A DNA stretch of 64,000 nucleotides from Rhodobacterales bacterium HKCCE2091 (GCA_015689685.1 WVSL01000008.1:92964-156963), one strand, 5' to 3'. Counted from the first letter of the stretch, positions 11,367-20,200 are shown. Numbers and translations: made by a program. The notes: generated by a model not told the origin, from the letters alone.

Positions 11367-11425
11367 CTTCTTCATCCCCGAAATATTCCTCGGGGGTTCG
11401 CAAGGGGGCAGACGGCCCCCTTGCG
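11367..11425. repeat. Rhodobacterial-type intergenic element with two hairpins (likely fadJ terminator)
   Basis: CTTCTTCATCC is followed by CCCCGA-AATATTCC-TCGGGG (stem 11376-11381/11390-11395), then an 11-bp perfect stem with arms CGCAAGGGGGC and GCCCCCTTGCG (11399-11409/11415-11425, loop AGACG). A related CTTCTTCATCC...AATATTCC core is found in opposite orientation at 23017-23050. The element follows the stop of the minus-strand fadJ-like gene and precedes the minus-strand M48-like gene, so it probably ends transcription of the beta-oxidation operon. Confidence 0.65.
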
Positions 11426-11490
11426 CCCGTCCGGCGAGGACATCGCCCCGGCGACGGTCCCGACGGGGCCACGAGCCGGGGCGACCCGTG

Positions 11491-13692
11491 TCAGGCCGCC
11501 GCGCGCGCCTCGGGGCCGAACCGGCCATAGAAGCTGTCGCCCGCCTCCGCCAGTTCGCGCAGGAGCGCGGGCGGTGCGAAGCGGGCGCCGTGGGCCGCGG
11601 CCAGCGTCTCGCAGCGCTCCACCGCCCAGGGCGCGCCGACGATGTCGAGCCAGGAGAACGGCCCGCCGGACCAGGGCGCGAAGCCCCATCCGAGGATCGC
11701 GCCGACATCGCCTTCGCGGATGTCGGTCAGCACGCCTTCCTCCAGCGCCCGCACCGCTTCCAGCACCTGCGCGAACATCAGGCGATGCTGCACCTCGGCG
11801 AGGTCGGGCTGGTCCGCCGCGACCGGGTAGAGATCGCCGAGCCCCGGCCACATGCCCTCGCGCTTGCCCTTGTCGTCGTAGGCGTAGAACCCGGCCGCGG
11901 ACTTGCGGCCGAGCCGGCCCTCGTCGGCCAGACGGAACAGCACCGCGTCGACCGCGTCGTCGGGATAGGCGTCGCCCATCGCAGCCTTCGTCGCCTTCGC
12001 GATCTTCACCCCGAGGTCGATGGATGTCTCGTCGACCAGTTGCAGCGGGCCGAGCGGGAAGCCGAGCAGCTTCGCCGCGTTCTCGATCAGCGCCGGTTCC
12101 ACCCCCTCGGCGACCATGCGGACGCCCTCGTTGATGTAGGGGATGATACAGCGGTTGGCGTAGAAGAAGCGGGCGTCGTTCACCACGATCGGCGTCTTGC
12201 GGATCTGGCGCACGAAATCGAGCGCCTTGGCCACCGCCACGTCGCCGGTCTCCTTGCCCTTGATGATCTCCACCAGCGCCATCTTGTCGACCGGCGAGAA
12301 GAAATGGATGCCGATGAACTGGTCGGGCCGCGAGGATGCCTTGGCCAGCGACGTGATCGGCAGGGTGGAGGTGTTGGTGGCGAAGATCGCGGTGGAGGGG
12401 ATCGCGGCCTCGGCCTTCGCCGTGACCTCCGCCTTCACCTTCGGATCCTCGAACACCGCCTCCACGACCAGGTCGCAGCCATCGAGCGCCGCGTAATCCG
12501 TCGTCGCGGTGATCCGGCCGAGCACCTGCTCCTTCTTCTCCGCCGTCACCTTGCCGCGCTTCATCCCCTTGTCGAGGATGCCCTCGGAATGGGCCTTGCC
12601 GCGGTCGGCGGCGTCCTGCGCGGCGTCGATCAGCACCACCTCGATCCCGGCATTGGCTGACACATACGCGATCCCGGCGCCCATCATGCCCGCGCCCAGG
12701 ATGCCGACCCTTTTCACTTTCTGATCTTCGACCGCCGGTCGGTTCGCACCCTTCTCCAACGCCTCCTTGTTGATGAAGAGCGACCGGATCATCGCCGACG
12801 AGGACGGGTCCATGAGGACCGAGACGAACCAGCGGGCCTCGATCTTCAGCGCGGTGTCGAACGGCACCAGCGCGCCTTCGTAGACCGCCGACAGGAGCGC
12901 CTTCGCGGCCGGGTAGACGCCCTTGGTCTTGCCGTTGATCATCGCCGACGCGCCGACGAAGGTCATGAAGCCGGCCGGGTGGTAGGGCGCGCCGCCGGGC
13001 ATCTTCCAGCCCTTCTGGTCCCAGGGCTTCACGATGTCCGCGTCCGTCGCGTTCAGCACCCACTCCTTCGCGCGGGCCAGCAGTTCGTCCGCCGGCACGA
13101 TCTCGTCCACGAGCTGCGCCGACTTCGCGGCCTTGGGGTCGAGCATCTTGCCTTCCAGCAGGACGGGCGCGGCGGCCATCGCGCCGACCATGCGAGAATA
13201 GCGCGTGGTGCCGCCCGATCCGGGGAAGAGACCCACGAGGATCTCCGGCAGCCCGACCTTCGCCTTCGGGTTGTCGGCGATGAAGCGGCGGTGGCAGGCC
13301 AGCGCGATCTCTGTCCCGATCCCGGCGGATGTGCCGGGCAGGGCGCAGGCGACGGGCTTGCCGCCCTTGTTCTTGTCGTCCATCCCCGCGCGCTCGATCC
13401 GCCGCAGCATGTGGTGGATGTTCATCAGGAAGTCGAACAGCGCGGGCGCGGGATCGTCGCCGGCGTCGTCGCGGATGCGGGCGAGCATGTTGAGGTCCGC
13501 GCCGCCGGCGAAGCTGTCCTTGGCCGAGGTGATGACGATGCCCTTCACCGCGTCGTCGGCCAGCGCGTCATCGACCAGCGCGCCCAGTTCCTCGCCGCCC
13601 TGCTGGCGCAGGACGTTCATCGATTTGTCGGGCAGGTTCCAGGTGATCACGGCGACGCCATCGGCGCCCTTCTCCATCGTGAAATCGGCCAT
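11491..13692 (-). CDS. Bifunctional enoyl-CoA hydratase / 3-hydroxyacyl-CoA dehydrogenase (FadJ/FadB-like)
   Basis: Carries out the second and third steps of beta-oxidation. The 733-residue protein has an N-terminal crotonase domain (residues ~1-200, KSMNVLRQQGGEELGALVDD, FAGGADLNML as oxyanion-hole region), a Rossmann NAD domain starting at GILGAGMMGAGIAYVSANAG near residue 330, and tandem 3HCDH C-terminal domains including IGIHFFSPVDKMALVEII and FYANRCIIPYINEG. It is the last gene of the minus-strand run, with a hairpin element just after its stop. The ATG at 13692 follows GGGAGAGAAC. It is closer in layout to anaerobic FadJ than to a split enzyme; chain-length preference cannot be read from sequence. 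Confidence 0.93.
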   Translation of the reverse strand: MADFTMEKGADGVAVITWNLPDKSMNVLRQQGGEELGALVDDALADDAVKGIVITSAKDSFAGGADLNMLARIRDDAGDDPAPALFDFLMNIHHMLRRIERAGMDDKNKGGKPVACALPGTSAGIGTEIALACHRRFIADNPKAKVGLPEILVGLFPGSGGTTRYSRMVGAMAAAPVLLEGKMLDPKAAKSAQLVDEIVPADELLARAKEWVLNATDADIVKPWDQKGWKMPGGAPYHPAGFMTFVGASAMINGKTKGVYPAAKALLSAVYEGALVPFDTALKIEARWFVSVLMDPSSSAMIRSLFINKEALEKGANRPAVEDQKVKRVGILGAGMMGAGIAYVSANAGIEVVLIDAAQDAADRGKAHSEGILDKGMKRGKVTAEKKEQVLGRITATTDYAALDGCDLVVEAVFEDPKVKAEVTAKAEAAIPSTAIFATNTSTLPITSLAKASSRPDQFIGIHFFSPVDKMALVEIIKGKETGDVAVAKALDFVRQIRKTPIVVNDARFFYANRCIIPYINEGVRMVAEGVEPALIENAAKLLGFPLGPLQLVDETSIDLGVKIAKATKAAMGDAYPDDAVDAVLFRLADEGRLGRKSAAGFYAYDDKGKREGMWPGLGDLYPVAADQPDLAEVQHRLMFAQVLEAVRALEEGVLTDIREGDVGAILGWGFAPWSGGPFSWLDIVGAPWAVERCETLAAAHGARFAPPALLRELAEAGDSFYGRFGPEARAAA

Positions 13693-13733
13693 GCTGTTCT
13701 CTCCCTTCTCGGTTTCGGTCGCGGGCGCCTGCG

Positions 13734-14183
13734 TCAGAGCGGGCTGCCGTCGCGCTTCGTGCGGGTTGCGGTGCCGTCGGCGGCACGGGTGTAGATCTTG
13801 TCGACATCGGCGTAGTGCACCCGGTCTGCGGGGGCGCGGGTGCCGACGACGAGGTAGCGGCAGGGCCGGTCGGAGCGGTTGACGACGTGGTGCGCGTTCG
13901 GCACCCCGGCGGGCCAGCAGGCGGCATCGCCGGGGCCGAGCAGGTGCGGGCCGTCGTTCTCGATCACCGTGGCCTCGCCGTCGAGGACGTAGATGAACTC
14001 GTCCTCCGCCTCGTGCCAGTGCCGGTCCGAGGACCGCGCGCCGGGGGCCAGTTCCTCGACGAAGGCGCCGAACTGCGACAGGCCGCCATCGCGGGAAAAC
14101 AGCCAGGCGCGGAAATCCCCGACCTCGGCCCGGATCTCGGGCGTGGGTGTGTCGAGCGTCATGTCGGCCTTGCGGACGATCAT
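13734..14183 (-). CDS. Cupin-domain protein
   Basis: A 149-residue single-cupin protein. Cupin motif 1 is visible as SDRHWHEAEDEFIYVLDGE (two His, one Glu), motif 2 as GPGDAACWPAGVPNAHHV (third His), consistent with a metal site. Its start at 14183 has an excellent GGAGG upstream (CCACGGAGGCACGCG). The gene lies between the unknown 154-residue protein (73 bases upstream) and fadJ (41 bases downstream), so it is probably cotranscribed with them. The substrate is unknown; such small cupins include isomerases, dioxygenases and binding proteins, and the sequence does not separate these. Confidence 0.8.
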   Translation of the reverse strand: MIVRKADMTLDTPTPEIRAEVGDFRAWLFSRDGGLSQFGAFVEELAPGARSSDRHWHEAEDEFIYVLDGEATVIENDGPHLLGPGDAACWPAGVPNAHHVVNRSDRPCRYLVVGTRAPADRVHYADVDKIYTRAADGTATRTKRDGSPL

Positions 14184-14256
14184 CGCGTGCCTCCGTGGCG
14201 GGTGGCGTTCCTGTAGAAGAAGTTCGTGCGACCGGAGTGCCGTTCGGCGTGGCCGG

Positions 14257-14721
14257 TCAGCTCGCCCCGGGGCGCGGGCGCGAGATGATGTTGAGGTCGC
14301 GGTTGCGGACCGAGACCTGCAGATCGAACGCGCGCCAGTCCCCGTCCACCTGCCGCAGGACCTGCGACGCGGTGTAGGGCGGCACCACGAGCGTTCCGCC
14401 GCGCAGGATGTAGGTCCGGTGCGACCCGGTGATCTCCTGCAGGCGCGTGTCGCTGTATTCGGCGGAGGTGACCACGCGGTGATACTCGGTCGCGCCGAGC
14501 GTCTTGAACGACTTGCGTTGCGCTTCGAGCATCGCGGAGAGCGAGGGCCAGTCCGGCAGCACGTCTTCCGCATCGAGCGTCCGGATCGAGGTCGGCACGC
14601 CCAGAAGCCGTTCCAGCACCGGGAAGTCCAGCGACCAGAATGCCCGGCCCACCCTGTCCAGGTGTGTCTGGTAAACGGACATCGCGTCCGTTCCGGCCTC
14701 GGTCAACGGCTTCCTCCTCAT
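14257..14721 (-). CDS. Hypothetical protein, 141-154 residues
   Basis: No family is recognised with confidence. The protein is soluble, with a C-terminal half of alternating strands (YHRVVTSAEYSDTRL, HRTYILRGGTLVVPP, WRAFDLQVSVRNRDLN) that resembles NTF2/SnoaL-like folds; this is a weak structural impression. Translation may begin at the in-frame ATG at 14682 (MSVYQTHLDRVGR), which has GAGG upstream, rather than at 14721, which has no Shine-Dalgarno. It lies 73 bases before the cupin gene, and a MerR-type operator lies at 14787-14801 upstream, so it heads a subunit of the beta-oxidation regulon. Confidence 0.7.
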   Translation of the reverse strand: MRRKPLTEAGTDAMSVYQTHLDRVGRAFWSLDFPVLERLLGVPTSIRTLDAEDVLPDWPSLSAMLEAQRKSFKTLGATEYHRVVTSAEYSDTRLQEITGSHRTYILRGGTLVVPPYTASQVLRQVDGDWRAFDLQVSVRNRDLNIISRPRPGAS

Positions 14722-14786
14722 GCCCGGAGTGAGCGGGCAGGGTCGCTGCTATGTCATGGGACGTGATCGGGCAATGGCGCTTTTCC

Positions 14787-14801
14787 TTACCTTTACGTAA
14801 A
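14787..14801 (-). promoter_or_regulatory. MerR-type operator upstream of the 154-residue gene
   Basis: TTACCT-TT-ACGTAA, containing the perfect palindrome TTTACGTAAA at 14792-14801. It matches the perfect site TTACGT-TG-ACGTAA in front of the first MerR gene (19984-19997) in all but the spacer and one arm base. LiuR-type MerR regulators of fatty/branched-chain acid catabolism in Proteobacteria recognise sites of this kind (established knowledge); binding here is inferred. Confidence 0.7.
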
Positions 14802-14891
14802 TGGGCGCCGTCCGGGGCGGGCCGCGTGGCCTGCCCCGGTGCCGTCGTGATATGCGCCGCGATCATCGTGTCCCCCGTCCCGGACCCGGCC

Positions 14892-16103
14892 TCAGACCCG
14901 TTCGAGGATCGTGGCCGCGCCCATGCCGGAGGCGACGCAGAGCGTGGCGAGACCGGTTTCCTTGTCCGCGCGCTCCATCTCGTCGAGAAGCGTGCCGAGG
15001 ATGATCGCCCCGGTCGCGCCGAGCGGGTGGCCCATCGCGATGGCGCCGCCGTTGACGTTGACGCGGGCCGGGTCGGCGTCGAAGGCCTGCATGAACCGCA
15101 GCACGACGGCCGAGAACGCCTCGTTCACCTCGAACAGATCGATGTCCCCGAAGGACATGCCGCTGTCGGCGAGGATCTTCTCGGTCACCGGGACCGGGCC
15201 GGTCAACATGATCGTCGGATCGGTGCCGATCTTGGCGGTGGCGCGGATGCGGGCGCGCGGCTTCAGGCCGTTGGCCTCCCCGAATTCCCGGTTGCCGATC
15301 AGGACCGCCGCGGCGCCGTCCACGATGCCCGAGGAGTTCCCGGCGTGGTGGATGTGCTCGATCCGCTCCAGGTGCGGGTACTTCATCAGCGCGACCGCGT
15401 CGAAGCCGGGCATCTGCTCGCCCATGTCCTTGAACGAGGCCTTGAGTGCGCCGAGCGACTGCATGTCGGTGCCGGGGCGCATGTACTCGTCCCGTTCGAG
15501 GATGGTGAGGCCGTTGATGTCCTTCACCGGCACCACGGAGCGGTCGAAGCGCCCGGCCTCCCACGCCGCGGCGGCGCGTTTCTGGCTTTCGATCGCCAGC
15601 GCGTCGGCGTCGTCGCGGGTGAAGCCGTACTCGGTCGCGATGATGTCGGCCGAGATGCCCTGCGGCACGAAGTAGGTCGACATCGCGATCGACGGGTCGA
15701 CGGCGATCGCCGCGCCGTCCGATCCCATCGCGACGCGGCCCATCATCTCGACCCCGCCGGCGATGTAGCCCGCGCCCGCGCCGCCCTTCACCTGGTTGGC
15801 GGCGAGGTTCACGGCCTCGAGCCCCGAGGCGCAGAAGCGGTTGATCGACAGGCCGGGGATCGACTGGTCGAGATCGGAGGCGAGCACGGCGGTCCGCGCG
15901 AGGCAGCCGCCCTGTTCGCCGACCTGGGTGACGTTGCCCCAGATCACGTCCTCGACCGCGTGCCCGTCGAGCCCGTTGCGGTCCTTCAGCGCGTTGAGCG
16001 TGAAGGCGGACAGCCGGGCGGAGGTCACTTCGTGCAGGCTGCCGTCCTTGCGGCCCTTGCCGCGGGGGGTGCGGATGGCGTCGTAGATATAGGCGTCGGT
16101 CAT
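14892..16103 (-). CDS. Acetyl-CoA C-acyltransferase (thiolase)
   Basis: Cleaves 3-ketoacyl-CoA to acetyl-CoA and a shortened acyl-CoA, the last step of the beta-oxidation spiral. The 403-residue protein carries all thiolase residues: the nucleophilic Cys in SINRFCASGLEAVN, the His in NGGAIAMGHPLGATGA and the second Cys in LCVASGMGAATI at the C-terminus. GHAVEDVIWGNVTQVGEQGG is typical of FadA-like degradative thiolases. The ATG at 16103 follows GAGGGACCC. It sits 40 bases downstream of the GST gene and precedes an operator at 14787, which separates it from the next subunit. FadA is a fitting name, but PhaA-like biosynthetic function cannot be strictly excluded. Confidence 0.93.
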   Translation of the reverse strand: MTDAYIYDAIRTPRGKGRKDGSLHEVTSARLSAFTLNALKDRNGLDGHAVEDVIWGNVTQVGEQGGCLARTAVLASDLDQSIPGLSINRFCASGLEAVNLAANQVKGGAGAGYIAGGVEMMGRVAMGSDGAAIAVDPSIAMSTYFVPQGISADIIATEYGFTRDDADALAIESQKRAAAAWEAGRFDRSVVPVKDINGLTILERDEYMRPGTDMQSLGALKASFKDMGEQMPGFDAVALMKYPHLERIEHIHHAGNSSGIVDGAAAVLIGNREFGEANGLKPRARIRATAKIGTDPTIMLTGPVPVTEKILADSGMSFGDIDLFEVNEAFSAVVLRFMQAFDADPARVNVNGGAIAMGHPLGATGAIILGTLLDEMERADKETGLATLCVASGMGAATILERV

Positions 16104-16143
16104 GGGTCCTCCCTCGTGGTTCTGTCGCGTCGCGGGCGGGGGC

Positions 16144-16776
16144 TCAGCCCTGCCATGCCCGCCGCATGAGGTCGTAGGGGTGTTGCCAGCCCGGCAGCGC
16201 CGCGATGCGGTCGAGCCAGGCGTCGATGTTCGGGTGCGCGGCCCGGTCGAAGCCGAATTCCTCCGGGTAGTAGAGGTAGCCCGCGCAGGTGAAATCCGCG
16301 TTGGTCGGCGCATCGCCGACGATGAAGTCGCGGCCGGCGAGGTGCCCGTCGAGCACCTTGTAGGCCCCGGCGCAGCGGCCGAGGCAGAAGCCAATGACAT
16401 CGGCGTTGCGCTTGTCCTCGGGCAGGAAGTTCATCAGGAACCGCGTGACCCCGACCATCGAGGACAGCTTGTGGTTGTCCCAGAGGATCCAGCGCAGGAT
16501 CTCGCGTTTCTCTTCCGCGGTGTCGCCGCCGAAGCGGCCGGTCCTGTCCGACAGGTAGGACTGGATCACGCCCGACTGGCTGAGCCGGGTGTCGCCGTCG
16601 ACCAGTACCGGGGCCTCGCCCATCTCGTTCACGTCGGCGCGGTAGGCGTCGGAGCGGGTCTCGCCCTTGAAGAAGTCCACGTGGACGGGTTCCCAGTCGA
16701 GCCCATGCATCTGGAGCGCGAGCGCCGCCTTGTAGGAGTGTCCGGATTCGCCGAAGCAGTAGAGCTGCATGGTCAT
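16144..16776 (-). CDS. Glutathione S-transferase family protein
   Basis: A 210-residue two-domain GST. The N-terminal thioredoxin fold opens QLYCFGESGHSYKAALAL (catalytic Ser/Tyr region) and includes the cis-Pro and GSH-binding Ser in GEAPVLVDGDTRLSQSGVI. The C-terminal helical domain has the N-capping box motif PTNADFTCAGYLYYP. The ATG at 16776 overlaps the stop of the upstream secreted-protein gene (ATGA) and is preceded by AAGGACC. The operon context (acyl-CoA dehydrogenase, thiolase) suggests detoxification of reactive acyl intermediates, but the substrate is not evident. Confidence 0.88.
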   Translation of the reverse strand: MTMQLYCFGESGHSYKAALALQMHGLDWEPVHVDFFKGETRSDAYRADVNEMGEAPVLVDGDTRLSQSGVIQSYLSDRTGRFGGDTAEEKREILRWILWDNHKLSSMVGVTRFLMNFLPEDKRNADVIGFCLGRCAGAYKVLDGHLAGRDFIVGDAPTNADFTCAGYLYYPEEFGFDRAAHPNIDAWLDRIAALPGWQHPYDLMRRAWQG

Positions 16777-17489
16777 GGGCGGGGTCCTTCCGGTGCCGTG
16801 ATGTCGAGCTTCGTGTCGAGCGTGAGGTAGAGATCGCGCATGTCGTAATGCGCCGTCATCGGGCACCAGCGGTCGCCGCAGGGACGGTCCCATTCCTGCA
16901 ATCCGAACAGCGGCGGGGACGGCGACAGCTCGGGGCGGGAGGCCCGGACGAGCGCCATCTGGTAGGGCAGCCATTCGCGCACGACCGCCGCCATCGTGGA
17001 CCGCTGCGCCTCGGGCAGGTCGTCGGGGGCGAACCGCCATTCGAGCTGGCAGCCCATGCCGGTCCCGGAGTCCCTGAGCCAGAACGTCGGGTGCCCCCCG
17101 GTCTCGTCGGCGTCGATGTTCCCGGTCGGGGACAGGACGTAGGGGCTGTCCGTCGCGGGCGTGGCGGTGCCGAACAGGTAGTCGGACTGGTCGTAGGCGG
17201 CGAAGCCGTCGGGCAGGACCGCGGCGAGCGGCGCGCCTTCCTCGAGGCCGACGCAGACATTGGCGAACATCCGCAGCACGAGCGTCAGGCCGAGTTCGTT
17301 CTGCCCCGGTGCCGCGACGGTCCCGAAACGGCCTGCGTCGGCCATGTCGTCGTAGCCGAGCGGGAAGTCGAGGATCGTGGCGAGGCGTGGACGGTCCCAG
17401 GGGCCGGGGCCCTCGGGCGCCGATCCCTGTTGTGCCGCGGCCGCGACCGGGCTGGCCAGCGCGGCGCCGATCAGGGCCGCGCGGATCAT
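16773..17489 (-). CDS. Secreted hypothetical protein
   Basis: A 238-residue protein with a short signal peptide (AALIGAALASPVAAAAQQ). The mature part has no motif I recognise. It contains four well-spaced cysteines (NVCVGL, GMGCQLEW, RPCGDRWCPM) that could form two disulfides, consistent with periplasmic location. Start and stop each overlap a neighbour by four bases (70-residue gene upstream, GST downstream), so it is translationally embedded in the acyl-CoA dehydrogenase operon. A link between a periplasmic protein and beta-oxidation is not obvious and no function is proposed. Confidence 0.72.
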   Translation of the reverse strand: MIRAALIGAALASPVAAAAQQGSAPEGPGPWDRPRLATILDFPLGYDDMADAGRFGTVAAPGQNELGLTLVLRMFANVCVGLEEGAPLAAVLPDGFAAYDQSDYLFGTATPATDSPYVLSPTGNIDADETGGHPTFWLRDSGTGMGCQLEWRFAPDDLPEAQRSTMAAVVREWLPYQMALVRASRPELSPSPPLFGLQEWDRPCGDRWCPMTAHYDMRDLYLTLDTKLDITAPEGPRP

Positions 17490-17698
17490 CGTTTCCTGTC
17501 TTCCAGTTCCGAGTTGAAGATCCGGAGCCGGGCGGTGAGGTTTTCCTCGTCGATGACGCTGTTCCAGTTCTCGAACAGGAACGACAGGAACTCTCCCTCG
17601 TCCAGGCCCGCCTCCGACGACAGCGCCCGCATCCGGCGGAACGCGTCCTCGGACATCGCGAGGTGCGGGCGGCGGGTGAGGCGCAGACGCTTGGGCAT
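17486..17698 (-). CDS. 70-residue basic helical protein, possibly ribbon-helix-helix-like
   Basis: Begins with a basic strand-like segment ([20 protein letters not shown]), followed by two predicted helices (FRRMRALSSEAGLDEGEFLSF). The size and order resemble ribbon-helix-helix DNA-binding proteins, but the match is only impressionistic. It overlaps the acyl-CoA dehydrogenase stop (TGATG) and the next gene (ATGA), so it is certainly co-translated with them. It could be a small regulator of the operon or an accessory factor of the dehydrogenase. Confidence 0.7.
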   Translation of the reverse strand: MPKRLRLTRRPHLAMSEDAFRRMRALSSEAGLDEGEFLSFLFENWNSVIDEENLTARLRIFNSELEDRKR

Positions 17699-19476
17699 CA
17701 GAAGCCGGCCGCGTCGAGCGTCATCACCGGCTCCGCGCCGGACTGGATGCGGGCGAGGTGGGTGGCGGTCATCGGCAACTGGCGGGCCATGTAGTAGCGT
17801 CCCGTGGCGAGCTTCGCCTCGTAGAAGGCCTTGTCGGCGGTGCCGCCGTCAAGGGCCGCGCGCGCCGCCTTGGCCATCTTCGCCCACATCAGCCCCAGGC
17901 AGACATGGCCGAACAGGTGCATGAAGTCGTAGGAACCGGCCAGCGCGGCGTTCGGGTTCTTCATGCCTTCCTGCATGAAGAACATCCCCGCGGCCTGCAG
18001 GTCCTTCGACGCCGCCTTGAGCGGGTCGAGGAAACCGGCCTTCAGCGCCTCGTCGCTCTCGTTCTCCTTGATGAAGGACTTCACCAGTTCGAAGAACGCC
18101 ATGACGTGCTTGCCGCCGTCCTGCGCCAGCTTGCGGCCGACGAGATCGAGCGCCTGCACGCCGTTCGCGCCCTCGTAGATCTGGGTGATCCGGGCGTCGC
18201 GGGCGAACTGCGACATCCCGTGTTCCTCGATGTAGCCGTGGCCGCCGTAGACCTGCTGCGCCTTCACGGTCATGTCGAAGCCCTGGTCGGTCAGGAAGCC
18301 CTTCAGGACCGGGGTCATCAGCGACACGAGCCCGTCCGCGTCCGCGTCGCCGTTGCGATGGGCGCGGTCGATCAGCATGGCGCTCCAGAGCATGAAGGCC
18401 CGGGCGCCCTCGGCAAAGCTCTTCTGGTCCATCAGGGACCGACGGATATCGGGGTGGACGATCAGCGGATCGGCCGGGCCGTCGGGGTTCTTCGCGCCGG
18501 TCACGTCGCGGCCCTGCAGCCGCTCGCGCGCGTAGGTCAGCGCGTTCTGGTAGGCGACATCGGCCTGGGCCAGGCCCTGCATGCCGACCGACAGCCGGGC
18601 CTCGTTCATCATCGTGAACATCGCCCGCATCCCCTTGTGCTCCTGCCCGAGCAGGTAGCCGGTCGCGCCGTCGTAGTTCATCACGCAGGTCGCGTTGCCG
18701 TGGATGCCCATCTTCTCCTCGAGCGCGCCGCAGCTCACGCCGTTGCGGTCGCCGAGGCTGCCGTCGTCCTTCACCATGAACTTCGGCACGATGAAGAGCG
18801 ACACGCCCTTGATGCCCTCGGGTCCGCCGGGGATCTTGGCCAGCACGAGGTGGATGATGTTCTCGGCCATGTCGTGTTCGCCGGCGGAGATGAAGATCTT
18901 CTGGCCGGTGATCCGGTAGCTGCCGTCATCCTGCGGTTCGGCCTTGGTGCGCATGAGCCCGAGATCGGTGCCGCAATGGGGCTCCGTCAGGTTCATCGTG
19001 CCGGTCCACTCGCACGAGATCATGTTGGGCAGGTAGGTCGCCTTCTGGTCCTCGGTGCCGTGGGCGAGGATCGCGCTGGCGGCGCCGTGGGTCAGGCCCT
19101 GGTACATCATGAACGCCTGGTTGGCGGCCGAGAAGTACTCGCCGGTGGCGGTGTACATGACGTTCGGCATGTTCTGGCCGCCGAATTCCTCGGGCATGTC
19201 GATGCCGGGCCAGCCGCCCTCGCGCATCTGGCCGAGCGCCTCGCGGAAGCCGGTCGGCGTGCGTACGACGCCGTTTTCCAGCCGGCAGCCCTCGGTGTCG
19301 CCGACGCGGTTCAGGGGTGCCAGCACCTCGGCCGCGATCTTGCCGGCTTCCTCCAGTACCGCGGCGGTGAAGTCGGTTTCGAGATCGTCGTAGCCGGGGA
19401 TGTCCTGGCCCGAGACCCCGAGGACCTCGTGCAGGACGAACTGGCTGTCCTTCGTCGGCGCGGTGTATGTCGGCAT
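17698..19476 (-). CDS. Acyl-CoA dehydrogenase, long DmdC/FadE-like form
   Basis: FAD enzyme that introduces the alpha-beta double bond in acyl-CoA thioesters. At 592 residues it belongs to the larger family with a C-terminal extension, which includes 3-methylmercaptopropionyl-CoA dehydrogenase DmdC. Visible features: [20 protein letters not shown] and [15 protein letters not shown] (FAD-binding beta domain), [19 protein letters not shown] and [20 protein letters not shown] (C-terminal catalytic/FAD dimer region). The ATG at 19476 has GGGAGGAAC upstream. It follows merR by 27 bases. Whether the substrate is a straight-chain fatty acid or MMPA-CoA cannot be read from sequence; the FadJ/thiolase neighbours favour general fatty acids. 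Confidence 0.9.
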   Translation of the reverse strand: MPTYTAPTKDSQFVLHEVLGVSGQDIPGYDDLETDFTAAVLEEAGKIAAEVLAPLNRVGDTEGCRLENGVVRTPTGFREALGQMREGGWPGIDMPEEFGGQNMPNVMYTATGEYFSAANQAFMMYQGLTHGAASAILAHGTEDQKATYLPNMISCEWTGTMNLTEPHCGTDLGLMRTKAEPQDDGSYRITGQKIFISAGEHDMAENIIHLVLAKIPGGPEGIKGVSLFIVPKFMVKDDGSLGDRNGVSCGALEEKMGIHGNATCVMNYDGATGYLLGQEHKGMRAMFTMMNEARLSVGMQGLAQADVAYQNALTYARERLQGRDVTGAKNPDGPADPLIVHPDIRRSLMDQKSFAEGARAFMLWSAMLIDRAHRNGDADADGLVSLMTPVLKGFLTDQGFDMTVKAQQVYGGHGYIEEHGMSQFARDARITQIYEGANGVQALDLVGRKLAQDGGKHVMAFFELVKSFIKENESDEALKAGFLDPLKAASKDLQAAGMFFMQEGMKNPNAALAGSYDFMHLFGHVCLGLMWAKMAKAARAALDGGTADKAFYEAKLATGRYYMARQLPMTATHLARIQSGAEPVMTLDAAGF

Positions 19477-19503
19477 GTTCGATGTTCCTCCCGTGGCGTG
19501 GTC

Positions 19504-19932
19504 TTACTCGGCGGCGCGTGCGTGGTGTCCGCTGACGCCGTCCAGCATGTCTTCCACCAGCGACATCTGCGAGCGCAGTTCGCCAATGGCGTTGTCGAGC
19601 TCGGCCCGGCGCTCTTCCAGTTCGCCGAGATGGCGGCGCGCGACGTCGAGCGTGCGGGCGAGCTGCGTCGCCTGGCCGTCACCGAGTTCGTAGAGATCGA
19701 GCAGCTGGCGGATTTCCTCCAGGCTGAAGCCGAAACGCTTGCCGCGCAGGATCAGCTTGAGCCGCGCCCGGTCGCGCCGGGTGAAGAGCCGCTTCTGGCC
19801 CTCGCGGTTCGGGAACAGGAGTTCCTTCTGCTCGTAGAAACGCAGGGTGCGCGGCGTCACGTCGAACGCGTCGCACATCTGTCGAATGGTCATGTATTCG
19901 TCGGCCATGATGTCATCCATGTCATAGGTCAT
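19504..19932 (-). CDS. MerR-family regulator of the acyl-CoA dehydrogenase operon
   Basis: A 142-residue MerR protein. The winged-helix head reads YMTIRQMCDAFDVTPRTLRFYEQKELL, then LRGKRFGFSLEEIRQLLDLY, followed by a coiled-coil dimer helix (ARTLDVARRHLGELEERRAEL). There is no cysteine-rich metal loop, which places it with the LiuR/acyl-metabolite branch. Three ATGs are possible (19932, 19920, 19908); the last (MADEYMTIRQ) has a weak GGAT upstream. It is the first gene of the operon and has two or three operator copies in its promoter (19984-20029), so autoregulation is likely. It is paralogous to the next MerR gene. Confidence 0.92.
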   Translation of the reverse strand: MTYDMDDIMADEYMTIRQMCDAFDVTPRTLRFYEQKELLFPNREGQKRLFTRRDRARLKLILRGKRFGFSLEEIRQLLDLYELGDGQATQLARTLDVARRHLGELEERRAELDNAIGELRSQMSLVEDMLDGVSGHHARAAE

Positions 19933-19983
19933 GTCGTAGCGGCCGCCGATCTGCTCGTTCCGGAACGGTCTTACAAGATCGGT

Positions 19984-20029
19984 TTACGTTGACGTAATCG
20001 GAACGTAGCGTCATGAAAGGGTTGACGTA
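19984..20029 (-). promoter_or_regulatory. Cluster of MerR-type operators
   Basis: Perfect inverted repeat TTACGT-TG-ACGTAA at 19984-19997. Next to it is ACGTAGCGTCA at 20003-20013, whose reverse complement TGACGCTACGT is identical to bases 20570-20580 in front of the second MerR gene. A half site TTGACGTAA lies at 20022-20030. The cluster lies 50-100 bases upstream of merR and is read as its operator/promoter region. Confidence 0.75.
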
Positions 20030-20146
20030 ACGAAAGGCAAGTCGGAACCGGGTTTCGCGCAATCTTTTTCACGTTCCGAAAGCGCTTTGAGGGGCTGTAT
20101 CGGGGGATTGAGAAAGTCGAAACGACTTTACGGGGAACGCGGGCCG

Positions 20147-20200
20147 ATTATTCCCCCTCGCGCGCGGTGGAGTATTATTCCCCCTCGCGCGCGGTGGAGT
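20147..20200. repeat. Perfect 27-bp tandem duplication at the 3' end of the second merR gene
   Basis: Bases 20147-20173 and 20174-20200 are identical (unit ATTATTCCCCCTCGCGCGCG plus GTGGAGT). The right-hand copy contains the last codons and TAA stop (20175-20177) of the minus-strand merR gene; the left-hand copy lies after the stop. It looks like a recent slippage duplication without effect on the protein. Confidence 0.95.
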
